Source of the DNA: Devosia geojensis
Lineage (GTDB): Bacteria > Pseudomonadota > Alphaproteobacteria > Rhizobiales > Devosiaceae
Assembly (NCBI RefSeq): GCF_000969415.1
Contig: NZ_JZEX01000061.1
Coordinates: 1-64,000, forward strand
DNA: 64,000 bases
Direction: 5' to 3'
The position numbers were made by a program, and so were the translations under genes. Below the pieces are notes generated by a model. That model saw only the letters and a program-made list of their open reading frames with translations. It had not been told where the DNA came from and searched no databases. Of this stretch, positions 42,959 through 52,736 are shown in pieces; position 1 is the stretch's first letter, and each line of letters starts with the position of its first letter.

Positions 42959-45900
42959 CCACGAGGCAGTCCATGATCCTCAACGGGTTTGCACAGATGT
43001 TCACTCTCCACCGCCTCTCGCTCCTCACCGGCAGCGCCCTGACTACCGGCCTGCTGCTGGCGGGACCGGGCTTTGCGCAGACCAATCCCTGCCCGACGGG
43101 CGATTGCCCGCCACAGGTCATCGGCACGGCGCACTACGGGAGCGGCACCGGAGGGCTTGCCATCGGCGAGAACACCGAGAGCGAAACGCTGGCCGACACC
43201 GGGGACATCCCCTTCATGATCAGCGTCGACGGCGAGACCGTCGACGGCAGCACCCCGGACCGACCGGTCGATGAACAGCGGCGCACGGACCTCGGGCTCA
43301 GCGCCGTCGATATCCAGGTTAAGTATGACGGGCTCGACGCCGAGCCCTCGCTCAGCGTCATCGCGGCTCCCCGCCGGGGTGGCTATGCTCCGGGCGATGC
43401 GGTCGAATTCCTGACCAGCGCCAACTATCCGGGCTTTATCGATCGGGCGGAAATCCGCATCCATGACATGGCAGCGCGCCCCGGCGCCGATCCGGTCGCG
43501 GTGCTTTCGGTTGCGATCAACGGCGGCGCCGGCTGGATGCTGCCGGCTGCCGAAGGCACCGAGTTCGCCTATGTGCTGCGCGTCTACGATGCGACCGGCC
43601 GCTTCGACGAGACGCGTCCCGCGCCGATCGCGGCGCGCAGTGCGAGCATCGATGCCGCCGGCCGGGCGCAGGCTCCCAAGCTCGACGAGGACCGCACCGC
43701 CATTCGCAATATTCCCGTCCACGGCGGCGCGGTGACCATCTATGGACGCAGCGTGCCGGCCGGATATGCCGTGGAGGCGCTCGGCGAGACCATTCCCGTC
43801 GATCCCGATCGGGCCTTCGTCGTGCAGCGCATCCTGCCGCCCGGCGATCACGAGGTGGACGTCGCGCTCGTCGGCGAGGCCGGCAACAGCGGCCTGCAGT
43901 TCGCCCGGCAGATCAACATCCCGGACAACGACTGGTTCTACGTGGCGCTCGCCGATGTCACGGTCGGCATGCGCACCGGCGACAGCATGATCGAGACTGT
44001 GCGGCCCGGCGAATACGACGAGGTCTACTCCAAGGGCCGGCTTGCCTTCTATCTCAAGGGCAAGATCCGCGGCGAATACCTGCTGACTGCGGCGGCCGAT
44101 ACGGGCGAGGAGGGGTTGAAAAGCCTCTTTTCCAATCTCGGTGAGCGCAATCCGCGCGAGCTGCTGCGCCATCTCGATCCCGATGACTACTATCCTGTCT
44201 ATGGCGACGACTCGACCATGGTCGAGGACGCGCCCACGAGCGGCAAGTTCTATGTGCGTCTCGAGCGCGGCGACAGTCACGTGATGTGGGGCAACTACAA
44301 GACCAACATCACCGGCACCGAGTTCCTGCGCTCCGACCGCGCGCTCTACGGCGCCAATGCGGTCTACCGGTCGGAGGAGACGACGACGTTCGGCGAGCGG
44401 CGCACGGAAGTCACCGCCTACGCGGCGCTTCCCGATACGCTGCCGCAGCGCGAGGAATTCCTCGGTACCGCCGGTTCGGCCTATTTCCTGCGCCGGCAGG
44501 ACATCACCATTGGCTCGGAGACCATCACGGTCGAGGTGCGCGATTCGGTGACGGGCCGCGTCATCCAGCGGCGGGTCCTGCGGCACGGCGTCGACTACAA
44601 CATCGACTACCTGCAGGGCATCGTGATCCTCAAGCAGCCGATCGCCTGGCTGACCGGCACCGACGGGCCGGTGCGCGACGGCGCCGTCGGCGGCAACAAG
44701 ATCTACCTCGTTGCTCAATACGAGTTCGTGCCGGCGACCGAGGACCTGGATGGATACATCTATGGCGGGCGCGTCCAGCACTGGTTCGGAGACCACGTGC
44801 GGATCGGCGCGACCGGCATGAACGAGACGACAGGACCCGCTGACCAGACCGGCATCGGCGCCGATATCGAGCTACGCTATTCGCAGGGAACGTTCCTGCG
44901 GGCGGAAGTCGCCCGCTCCGAAGGTCCCGGCTTCGGCCTCTCCCGCTCCGCCGACGGAGGGCTCACCTGGGGACAGGAAGGCACCGCGGGTGTTGCCAGC
45001 AAGTCGGCCATCGCCTGGCGCCTCGAAGGGCAGGTGGACCTGGGCGACCTCAACACTGCCGGGCTCGACGGTACGGTCGACGCCTACTACGAGGACAAGG
45101 AAGCGGGCTTCTCGACTATCAGCCAGCAGGTCCATACCGACCAGTGGCTCTGGGGAATCGGCGCCGAGGTTGCGCTCACCGACACGGTCGACATCGTGCT
45201 CGGCTACGACGACTACAAGGACGGCGGCGGGCAGATCCGCCGCGAGGGCGACGCTGCGCTCGCCTGGCAGCTCGACGACTACTGGAACGTGTCGGCCGGC
45301 CTCAGCTACAGCGAGTTGATGTCGCCCAAGGCTATCTCGTCGGGCAAGTCCGGCTATGACGGTTCGCGCATCGATGCGGGCGTGCGCATCGCGTACGACT
45401 GGAACGAGGACACCACCCTCTACGCCTTCGGCCAGGCGACGCTGGGCATGAAGGGCGACATCAGCCGCAACGACCGGGTCGGCGTGGGCGCCGAGTTCCG
45501 CCTGACGCAGACCGTGGCCATCGCCGGCGAAATCTCTTACGGCACCCATGGGATAGGCGCCCTGATCGGTCTTACGTTCGATCCCAATGCCGACGACCAC
45601 TATTACGTCGGCTACCGGCTCGATCCCGCCCGTTCCTTCGATATCGACAAGACCTTCGATCTCATCGGCAACGACGGCGGCACGATCGTCGTCGGCCTCA
45701 AGCGCCGGCTCGACGAATATGCCTCGGCCTATGCCGAGAACAGCTACGACATGTACGGCGGCAAGCGCTCGTTGACGCACACCTATGGCGTGCTCTTCAC
45801 TCCCGACACGCTCTGGACGGTCGATGTGGGACTCGTTGCCGGTCATGTGCGCGATGACACCCTCGACCCCGCGGGCTTCCAGCGGTCCGACTTCGACCGC

Positions 45901-46677
45901 TACGCTCCCTCGCTCGCCGTCGGCTACGTCGATGAGAAAGCAGGGCTTTCGGGGCACCTGCGCGGGGAACTGCGTCTTGAGGACTCCTCGGACGACACGC
46001 GCGATCAGACCACCTACCTTGTTTCTGGACAGCTCAACTGGAAGACCCACGAGGACTGGCGGTTCCTGGCCAACATGGACCTGGTGCTCTCGGACGCCTC
46101 CTCGTCGCAAACCATTTTCACCGACACCGACTACGTCGAGGCATCCATCGGCTACGCCTATCGCCCGGTTGCGCACGATCGGTTGAACGCGCTCTTCCGC
46201 TACACGTACCTCTATGACATGCCGGGCAACAACCAGCTCGTCAGCGGCGCGACGGGCGACCTCTACGCTCCCGCCCAGCGCAGCCACATCCTGTCGCTCG
46301 ACGTCAACTACGATCTTTTCCCGTGGCTGACCGTCGGCGGCAAATACGGCCTGCGCTACGGCGAGGTACGGCATCGCACCGGCGATGGCTCGGGCACCGG
46401 TTTCGAGGAGGAGTGGCAGCGCTCGACGGCGCACCTCGGCATCCTCCGGTCCGACATCCACGTGGTCAAGAACTGGGACATCCTGCTCGAAGGGCGCGTG
46501 CTGCACATGCCTGAAGCCGGCACCACCGACTACGGCACGCTCGCCGCCGTCTATCACCACCTCGGCGACAACTTCAAAGTCGGCGCGGGATACAATTTCG
46601 GCCAGTTCTCCGACGACCTGCGCGACCTCACCCTCAATGACCAGGGTGCCTTCATCAACGTGATCGCCAAGTTCTGA
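42955..46677 (+). CDS. Large outer-membrane beta-barrel protein
   Basis: A 1240-residue exported protein with a signal segment (LTGSALTTGLLLAGPGFAQ). A CPTGDCPPQ motif follows the cleavage region, then soluble Ig-like stretches to about residue 340. The rest is a barrel with alternating strands ending in the aromatic VIAKF. The region YYPVYGDDSTMVEDAPTSGK near 415-435 is typical of barrel proteins paired with DUF11-repeat proteins. The start lies inside the stop of the giant repeat gene (ATGA), implying stoichiometric expression. Inference: it anchors or exports the repeat protein, or acts with it as an envelope complex. The family name is not certain. Confidence 0.78.
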   Translation: MTTRQSMILNGFAQMFTLHRLSLLTGSALTTGLLLAGPGFAQTNPCPTGDCPPQVIGTAHYGSGTGGLAIGENTESETLADTGDIPFMISVDGETVDGSTPDRPVDEQRRTDLGLSAVDIQVKYDGLDAEPSLSVIAAPRRGGYAPGDAVEFLTSANYPGFIDRAEIRIHDMAARPGADPVAVLSVAINGGAGWMLPAAEGTEFAYVLRVYDATGRFDETRPAPIAARSASIDAAGRAQAPKLDEDRTAIRNIPVHGGAVTIYGRSVPAGYAVEALGETIPVDPDRAFVVQRILPPGDHEVDVALVGEAGNSGLQFARQINIPDNDWFYVALADVTVGMRTGDSMIETVRPGEYDEVYSKGRLAFYLKGKIRGEYLLTAAADTGEEGLKSLFSNLGERNPRELLRHLDPDDYYPVYGDDSTMVEDAPTSGKFYVRLERGDSHVMWGNYKTNITGTEFLRSDRALYGANAVYRSEETTTFGERRTEVTAYAALPDTLPQREEFLGTAGSAYFLRRQDITIGSETITVEVRDSVTGRVIQRRVLRHGVDYNIDYLQGIVILKQPIAWLTGTDGPVRDGAVGGNKIYLVAQYEFVPATEDLDGYIYGGRVQHWFGDHVRIGATGMNETTGPADQTGIGADIELRYSQGTFLRAEVARSEGPGFGLSRSADGGLTWGQEGTAGVASKSAIAWRLEGQVDLGDLNTAGLDGTVDAYYEDKEAGFSTISQQVHTDQWLWGIGAEVALTDTVDIVLGYDDYKDGGGQIRREGDAALAWQLDDYWNVSAGLSYSELMSPKAISSGKSGYDGSRIDAGVRIAYDWNEDTTLYAFGQATLGMKGDISRNDRVGVGAEFRLTQTVAIAGEISYGTHGIGALIGLTFDPNADDHYYVGYRLDPARSFDIDKTFDLIGNDGGTIVVGLKRRLDEYASAYAENSYDMYGGKRSLTHTYGVLFTPDTLWTVDVGLVAGHVRDDTLDPAGFQRSDFDRYAPSLAVGYVDEKAGLSGHLRGELRLEDSSDDTRDQTTYLVSGQLNWKTHEDWRFLANMDLVLSDASSSQTIFTDTDYVEASIGYAYRPVAHDRLNALFRYTYLYDMPGNNQLVSGATGDLYAPAQRSHILSLDVNYDLFPWLTVGGKYGLRYGEVRHRTGDGSGTGFEEEWQRSTAHLGILRSDIHVVKNWDILLEGRVLHMPEAGTTDYGTLAAVYHHLGDNFKVGAGYNFGQFSDDLRDLTLNDQGAFINVIAKF

Positions 46678-46765
46678 AATGCTGGTGGAAATCGGGCACG
46701 CAGTTCCCCTCGAGCCGGGCATGGCCTAAACACGTTCGGCTACTCTTCAGACGGAAGACCTGTTC

Positions 46766-48031
46766 GTGACGAGACCACAGTCCCTGCGGCCGGACCTGAT
46801 CGCCGCCGCGCTTTCGGCCGCTCGAAGCGTCGGTACGCCGTTTTGGCTCTACGAGGCCGAACCGATCCGCCAGCGGGTCGGGCAATTGTCTGCGTTCGAC
46901 TGCATCCGCTACGCTCAGAAGGCCAACAGCAATACGCACATCCTGCGTTTGCTCCGTGCCATGGGTGTCGCGGTCGACGCGGTCTCCCTCGGCGAGATCG
47001 AACGCGCGCTGCGAGCGGGTTACGCGCCGGGCACGGACGCGCATGAGATCGTGTTCACGGCCGACATCATCGACGAGGCGACGCTGGCTCGCGTCCTTGA
47101 ACTCGGGATTCCCGTCAATTGCGGATCGCCCGACATGCTGAGGCAACTGGGCCGCGCCGGACGCGGCCACCCGGTGTGGTTGAGGATCAATCCGGGTTTC
47201 GGACACGGCCACAACCGCAAGACCAATACGGGCGGACCTTCGAGTAAGCACGGCATCTGGCATGAGGAGCTCGAGGAGAGCCTGCACCTCGTCGACGAAT
47301 ACGGACTGTCGCTGATCGGGTTGCACATGCATATCGGCTCCGGCGTCGACTATGCGCACCTGCATCGTGTCTGCGACAGCATGCTGGATGCCGTGCGGCG
47401 CGTCGGTCGGCCGCTCCAGGCGATCTCTGCGGGTGGGGGACTTTCGGTACCCTACCGTCCGGGAGAACCCGAGATCGACATTGCAGAATACTATGCGGCA
47501 TGGAACGAGACGAGGCTCGAAGCCGAGCGGATCACCGGTAGCCGGCTACGGCTCGAGCTGGAGCCGGGCCGATATCTCGTCGGCAACGCCGGGCTGCTCG
47601 TTGCCGAGATTCGTGCGGTCAAGAAAGTGGCTGACAACCACTTCGTGCTCCTCGATGCCGGCTTCAGCGATCTCGCCCGCCCCATCATATATGGCAGCCA
47701 CCACGAAATCTGCTTTGTAACGCAGGTCGGCCAGCCGGTTGCCGGTCCGATCCTGCCGATCGCCGTAGCCGGGCCGCTCTGCGAAGCGGGTGATGTTTTC
47801 ACCCAGCACGACGGCGGCTTCGTCGAGTTCCGCGACCTGCCGCTGCCGGAGATTGGCGACATCGCGGTCCTACGTGATGCGGGGGCCTATGGCGCGACCA
47901 TGTCTTCAAACTACAACACGCGGCCGCTCGCGCCCGAGGTCCTGCTCGACGGGGGCGCGCTCTCGGTCATCCGCAAGCGTCAATCGATCGAACAACTGCT
48001 CGATCTCGAGGCCGACGGCGGACCGCTCTGA
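46766..48031 (+). CDS. lysA: Diaminopimelate decarboxylase (lysine biosynthesis)
   Basis: PLP enzyme of 421 residues making L-lysine from meso-diaminopimelate. The PLP lysine is K52 in RYAQKAN, HMHIGSG and EPGRYLVG bind the cofactor phosphate and substrate, and CEAGDVF plus GATMSSNYNTRP match the substrate-specific end motifs. The length equals the E. coli type. The start is GTG with a GGAAGA-like site about ten bases upstream. It lies 89 bp after the barrel gene and is convergent with a LysR regulator. Most alphaproteobacteria keep lysA beside argH, so this copy may be a second enzyme. Action on a related diamino acid is possible. Confidence 0.82.
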   Translation: MTRPQSLRPDLIAAALSAARSVGTPFWLYEAEPIRQRVGQLSAFDCIRYAQKANSNTHILRLLRAMGVAVDAVSLGEIERALRAGYAPGTDAHEIVFTADIIDEATLARVLELGIPVNCGSPDMLRQLGRAGRGHPVWLRINPGFGHGHNRKTNTGGPSSKHGIWHEELEESLHLVDEYGLSLIGLHMHIGSGVDYAHLHRVCDSMLDAVRRVGRPLQAISAGGGLSVPYRPGEPEIDIAEYYAAWNETRLEAERITGSRLRLELEPGRYLVGNAGLLVAEIRAVKKVADNHFVLLDAGFSDLARPIIYGSHHEICFVTQVGQPVAGPILPIAVAGPLCEAGDVFTQHDGGFVEFRDLPLPEIGDIAVLRDAGAYGATMSSNYNTRPLAPEVLLDGGALSVIRKRQSIEQLLDLEADGGPL

Positions 48032-48085
48032 CGGTTGCGCGATGCCGTCATCGGACGGACGTGGCGGAGTTGCGGAGAGCGACCG

Positions 48086-49036
48086 TCAGCCGGCGCCCGC
48101 CCATTCGAGTTCGGCGACCGCGTCGGCGGTGACCGCCGCGAAACTGCGCTGCATGAGGTTCTGCGTCTCCGTCCCCGCCAGGACCTCGGGGAACGACAGA
48201 TAGAACTTGGTTCTGGCATCTATTCCGATGACCGGCCGCCACACGAGACCCTGCGTCTTCTGGCAGACGATCGAGGCCATCAGGGCATTGTTGAACGACA
48301 AGGCGTTGAGCATTTCCGTCATGCGGATGGAAAAGCTGGCGAACGGCGATTGCAGGGCGTTGCGGCAGTTGAGCCGGTTGCGGCTGAAAAGGTCGCGGTA
48401 GTACTGGAAATAGGGATCCCGGCGCGACGGCCAGATGACGTCGTGGCCGTTGATCTGGCTGAGCTCGATGCGCTCGAACTGGGCGAGCGGATGGTCGACA
48501 TGCATGACGCACACCTGCGGCACCTCGCACTGCAGCAGGTTGACGATGTTGGCATGCTCGAGCGGACGGGTGTGGAAGGCGAAATCGACCTGCCCCTCGG
48601 CCACCGCGTTGGTCATCTCGTCGACCGGATGGGAAACGACCGAGTAGTTGCCCTTGGGGTGATGCCGGTGCACCTCGGCCAGCAGCAGCGGCAGGATCTC
48701 GTTCATGAACGAGACCGTGGCCGAGATGCGGATGTGGGATAGAAGCTTGTCCGTGCGGGGCTTTAAATGCATCTCGATGCGGTCGATGAGCGCCAGCAGG
48801 TCGCGGGCGTCGTCGTGCAGGGCCTCGGCGCGATGCGTCGGGAAGATCGCGCCGTTGCGGCGCACGAACAGCGACACGCCGACCGATTTTTCGAGATTGC
48901 TGATCAGCTGGCTGACCGCCGGCTGCGACATGTTGAGCTGGCGGGCGGCGGCCGAGATCGAGCCGGTGAGGATAACCGCCGAGAAGGCCTCGATATATTT
49001 CAGCCGCCTGATGTTGCGCGGCGGAGTCTGGCTCAT
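48086..49036 (-). CDS. LysR-family transcriptional regulator
   Basis: Regulator of 316 residues. The N-terminal winged helix (YIEAFSAVILTGSISAAARQ, then QPAVSQLISNLEKSVG) is followed by a sensor domain. It lies 76 bp after the dual-ATPase gene on the same strand, so it is probably the last gene of the peptide-importer operon and may control it. It is convergent with lysA; the E. coli LysR-lysA pair is divergent, so lysA control is not implied by position. Confidence 0.9.
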   Translation of the reverse strand: MSQTPPRNIRRLKYIEAFSAVILTGSISAAARQLNMSQPAVSQLISNLEKSVGVSLFVRRNGAIFPTHRAEALHDDARDLLALIDRIEMHLKPRTDKLLSHIRISATVSFMNEILPLLLAEVHRHHPKGNYSVVSHPVDEMTNAVAEGQVDFAFHTRPLEHANIVNLLQCEVPQVCVMHVDHPLAQFERIELSQINGHDVIWPSRRDPYFQYYRDLFSRNRLNCRNALQSPFASFSIRMTEMLNALSFNNALMASIVCQKTQGLVWRPVIGIDARTKFYLSFPEVLAGTETQNLMQRSFAAVTADAVAELEWAGAG

Positions 49037-49112
49037 CGTCTTTCCATTGAAGTCGGGGTTCCGTGCCGTGGGGCCACCCTATCCACCACGGTTGGCAACT
49101 CAAGGGAAACGA

Positions 49113-50807
49113 TCATGCGTCCTCGAATGCGATGCGCGGCATCGCAGCCAGCAGGTCGCGCGTATAGGTCTCGCGCGGTGCGGTGAGCACCTCGTCGGCG
49201 TTGCCCTCTTCAACCATACGGCCGGCGCGCATGACGATGACGCGGTCGCACATCTGGCGGACGACCGCCAGGTCATGGCTGACGAAGACGAGCGTCAGGC
49301 CCAGGGTCTCCTGCAGCTCCTTCATCAGGTTGAGGATTTCGGCCTGCACGGTCACGTCGAGCGCCGAGGTCGGCTCGTCGCAAAAGATCAGTTCGGGCCT
49401 GAAGGCCAGGGCCCGGGCGATGCCGATGCGCTGGCGCTCCCCGCCGGAAAACGCATGCGGCATCTTGCCGGCGGCGGCGCGTGGGAGCCCGACGACCTCC
49501 AGCAGATCCTGTGCCAGGACCTTGGCCTCCGCGCGGCTGACCAGTCCCTGGGCGACGATGCCGTAGGTGATGTTGGTCCCCGCGTTCATCCGCGGATTGA
49601 GCGAGGAATACGGGTCCTGGAAAATGCACTGGAGCGAACGCGAGAGGGCGACCCGGTCGCGCCGGCCGCGCATCTCGGCGATCGGTCGACCCTGGAACGC
49701 AATGCTCGCCCCCGCGTCCGGCTCGACGAGCCCGAGGATCGCGCGACCGATGGTCGACTTGCCCGACCCGGACTCTCCGACGATGCCGAGGGTTTCGCCG
49801 GCAAAGACCTCGAATGCGACACCGTCGAGAGCACGGAAGCCCCCGGACGTCCCGCGCCCTCCCTGGGCATCGAAGGTCTTGGAGAGATTGCGGATGGAAA
49901 GGAGCGACTGACCATCGCGTCCGGCCGCGATGCCGGATTTGAGGAAGGCGATACCGCGGCGCCGGCCGGGCGTATCCTCGAAGGAATCAAGGACATCGAA
50001 CCGAGCCCGCTTATGGTCGACGGTTGGTATGGCCGCCATCAGATCCCGGGTGTAGCGCTCGCGCGGTGCGCCGATGACCTGGGCGGTCGGCCCATGCTCG
50101 ACGAGCCGACCGCGCCAGAGGACGCTGACCCCGTCGCACATCTGCGCCACCACGCCCATGTCGTGGGTGATGAGCACGATCGAGATCTGCTTCTCGCGCG
50201 CAAGCTTCTTGAGCGTTGCGAGCACCGCCTTCTGCACGGTCACGTCGAGGGCCGTGGTCGGTTCGTCGGCGATGATGAGGTCCGGCTGCGCGGCAATGGC
50301 GATGGCGAAGACGATGCGCTGACAGAGGCCGCCCGAGAGCTGGTGCGGATACTTGGCAAGGCGCTCCTCGGCGTGGGTGACCTCGGCGCTTTTCAGCAGT
50401 TCGACGGCATAAGCGCGCGCATCGCCGCCCCGCCGGGTCGTGTTGGCCTCGATGGCTTCGATCAGCTGCTCGCCGATCGAGAGCACCGGGTTCAGCGCGG
50501 TCATCGGGTTCTGGTAGATATAGCCGATGCGCTTGCCCCGGATGGCGGCGAACCGGGCTTCGGAGAAACGCGTGATGTCGGTTCCGTCGAGGGCGATGGT
50601 GCCGCCCGTGATCCGGGCGTTGTCGCCCATCAGCCCGAGGATGGCCTTGCCGATCGTCGATTTGCCGGCGCCGCTCTGCCCGACGATACCGACGATCCGG
50701 CCGCGTTCGAGGTGGAGGGAGAAGCCCGAGATGGCTTCCGCGTCTCTCCCGTCGCCCAACTGGTAGGCGATGCTGAGGTCTTCGATCGCGAGGAGCGGCG
50801 CCATCAT
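49113..50807 (-). CDS. Fused dual ATPase of a peptide-type ABC importer (DppD-DppF fusion)
   Basis: Single 564-residue chain holding two complete nucleotide-binding domains. Domain 1 has Walker A GQSGAGKS (43-50), signature LSGGLCQRIVFAIAI and DEPTTALD. Domain 2 has Walker A GESGSGKS near 344-351, signature [15 protein letters not shown] and DEPTSALD. Fused DppD-DppF ATPases are known in alphaproteobacteria (GsiA/YejF-like). In domain 1 the signature carries Cys-Gln (GGLCQR) where MRQR is usual. The start ATG at 50807 overlaps the permease stop. It energises the importer encoded just upstream. Confidence 0.93.
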   Translation of the reverse strand: MMAPLLAIEDLSIAYQLGDGRDAEAISGFSLHLERGRIVGIVGQSGAGKSTIGKAILGLMGDNARITGGTIALDGTDITRFSEARFAAIRGKRIGYIYQNPMTALNPVLSIGEQLIEAIEANTTRRGGDARAYAVELLKSAEVTHAEERLAKYPHQLSGGLCQRIVFAIAIAAQPDLIIADEPTTALDVTVQKAVLATLKKLAREKQISIVLITHDMGVVAQMCDGVSVLWRGRLVEHGPTAQVIGAPRERYTRDLMAAIPTVDHKRARFDVLDSFEDTPGRRRGIAFLKSGIAAGRDGQSLLSIRNLSKTFDAQGGRGTSGGFRALDGVAFEVFAGETLGIVGESGSGKSTIGRAILGLVEPDAGASIAFQGRPIAEMRGRRDRVALSRSLQCIFQDPYSSLNPRMNAGTNITYGIVAQGLVSRAEAKVLAQDLLEVVGLPRAAAGKMPHAFSGGERQRIGIARALAFRPELIFCDEPTSALDVTVQAEILNLMKELQETLGLTLVFVSHDLAVVRQMCDRVIVMRAGRMVEEGNADEVLTAPRETYTRDLLAAMPRIAFEDA

Positions 50808-51706
50808 GTCCTGGCCTGCAGGTAGGGGTTGGCATGGTCCCGCAGACGGTCGGCGACCACGTTGATCGAGAGCACCATCATGACGAGGACGAGGCCGGGG
50901 GCGACACTGATCCACCAGCGGCCCGAGAGCAGGTAGTCGTTGCCGTTGGAGATGAGGAGGCCAAGCGACGGCTCCGTGATCGGCACGCCGACGCCGAGGA
51001 ACGAGAGGGTCGCCTCGGCCACGATCGCGCCGGAGATCGCCATCGGCACGATGACGAGGACCGGCGAGATCGCGTTGGGCAGGAGGAAATGGAACATGAT
51101 ACGCAGCTGGCCGATGCCGGCAAGGCGGGCGGCGGCGATGTAGTCCTTCTTCATTTCCGACAAGCCCACGGCGCGCACCAATCGGGCGTTCTGCGCCCAG
51201 ATGCCGATGGCGAGCGCCAGGATCACCTTGTCGGCCCCCGAGCCGAAGACCACCAGCAACAGCAGGGCGAGGAGCACGCCCGGAAAGCTGAGGGTCAGGT
51301 CGGCGGTGCGCATGATCACCGCATCGATCCAGCCGCCACGCATGACGGCGACGAGGCCAAGGACGACGCCCACCGCGACGCCTGCGCCGACGGACACCAG
51401 CGCAACGAAGAGCGAGGTGCGCATGCCGTACATCACCGCCGAGAGGATATCGCGGCCGACCGCATCGGTGCCGAGCACGCTGAGGGTGCCGTCCATGAGC
51501 GTCGACATCGGCGGCAGCAGGCCGTCCATGATGTCGAGCCGGCTTTGGTCGAACGGGTCCTGGGGCGCGAGCACCGGCGCAAAGAGGGCGATGAGGCTGA
51601 AGAGCACGATGCCGATGAGCCCGGCGACGGCCGCCGGATAGCCGGCGAAGACGGCCCGGAACCTGTCGAACCTGCCCGCCGATGACTCGAAAGTGGTCTC
51701 ACTCAT
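50804..51706 (-). CDS. ABC transporter permease, DppC/OppC type
   Basis: Inner-membrane permease of 300 residues with the N-terminal cytoplasmic tail, first helix (LIGIVLFSLIALFAPVLAP), the LGTDAVGRDILSAVMYGMR segment and the conserved AEATLSFLGVGVPITEPS loop, ending LRDHANPYL. ATGA overlaps link it to both the DppB-type permease and the dual ATPase. Confidence 0.93.
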   Translation of the reverse strand: MSETTFESSAGRFDRFRAVFAGYPAAVAGLIGIVLFSLIALFAPVLAPQDPFDQSRLDIMDGLLPPMSTLMDGTLSVLGTDAVGRDILSAVMYGMRTSLFVALVSVGAGVAVGVVLGLVAVMRGGWIDAVIMRTADLTLSFPGVLLALLLLVVFGSGADKVILALAIGIWAQNARLVRAVGLSEMKKDYIAAARLAGIGQLRIMFHFLLPNAISPVLVIVPMAISGAIVAEATLSFLGVGVPITEPSLGLLISNGNDYLLSGRWWISVAPGLVLVMMVLSINVVADRLRDHANPYLQART

Positions 51707-52668
51707 GAGTAGCGGATCCTCGGGTCGAGGATGGCGTAGATGATGTCGGCGACGAGGTTGATGAGGACGAACATCAGGGTGGCGAGGATCATGTAGGCGA
51801 CGACCACAGGCCGGTCGGAGCGATAGATGGAATCGAGCAGCAGCTTGCCGATCCCCGGCCAGGAGAAGACGGTCTCGGTGACCGTCGAGAACGCGATCAG
51901 CGTGCCGAGCTCGAGGCCGGTGATGGTCACGATCGGAATGAGGATGTTGCGCAGCAGGTGCCTGCCGATGAGCCGCGAGCGGGCGATGCCCTTGGCGCGC
52001 GCGAACATCATGTAGTCCTGGTACATGACTTCCTGCGTGCCCGAACGGGCGAGCCGCGTCTGCATGCAGATCAGCGCGACCGCGAGATTGGCTGCCGGCA
52101 GGATGACGTAGCGCAAGCCTTCCGCATTGAAGACCGACCAGCCGACCCCGAAGATCTCCGTCGTCGGCCCGCGGCCGGAGGCCGGCAGCACGCGCAGCCA
52201 CACCGCAAAGACCAGGATGAACAGCAGCGCCTGCCAGAAATTGGGAATCGAGTATCCGACAGTCGTGCCGAAGCTGATGACCTTGGTCGGTGCCTTCTTG
52301 CGGTTGAGCCCCGAATAGATGCCGAGCGGGATGCCGACGGCAAGGCCGACGAGGATAGCGAGAAAGACCACCTCGAGCGTTGCCGGCAGGCGCTCGAAGA
52401 TGAGGGCGAGCACCGGGCGGCCATAGACGAACGATGTGCCGAAATCGCCCTGCACGATCTTGCCGAGGAAGGTCAGATACTGGATGGGCAGCGGCTGATC
52501 GAGCCCGAAGGACCGGGCGAGCGCCTGCCGGTCGGCCTCGGTCGCGTCCTCGCCGGCCATCACCGCGACGGGATCGCTGATGACGTACATGCCGGCAAAG
52601 ACGAGCACCGACATGATGAGCAAGAGGATGATGCTCTGACCGAGGCGCCGCAGGATAAAGTTCGTCAT
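51703..52668 (-). CDS. ABC transporter permease, DppB/OppB type
   Basis: Inner-membrane permease of 321 residues starting MTNFILRRLGQSIILL and ending DPRIRYS. It has the family segments IPNFWQALLFILVF and VTETVFSWPGIGKLLLDSIY. The start at 52668 matches the standard N terminus; there is no strong Shine-Dalgarno. It follows the binding-protein gene by 68 bp and overlaps the DppC-type gene by 4 bp. Confidence 0.92.
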   Translation of the reverse strand: MTNFILRRLGQSIILLLIMSVLVFAGMYVISDPVAVMAGEDATEADRQALARSFGLDQPLPIQYLTFLGKIVQGDFGTSFVYGRPVLALIFERLPATLEVVFLAILVGLAVGIPLGIYSGLNRKKAPTKVISFGTTVGYSIPNFWQALLFILVFAVWLRVLPASGRGPTTEIFGVGWSVFNAEGLRYVILPAANLAVALICMQTRLARSGTQEVMYQDYMMFARAKGIARSRLIGRHLLRNILIPIVTITGLELGTLIAFSTVTETVFSWPGIGKLLLDSIYRSDRPVVVAYMILATLMFVLINLVADIIYAILDPRIRYS

Positions 52669-52736
52669 CGTTTCATCAGTACGCCCGCATCGGTGCCCAT
52701 GGTCGGCTTCGGCCATGGGCACCTGGTGATCATCTC

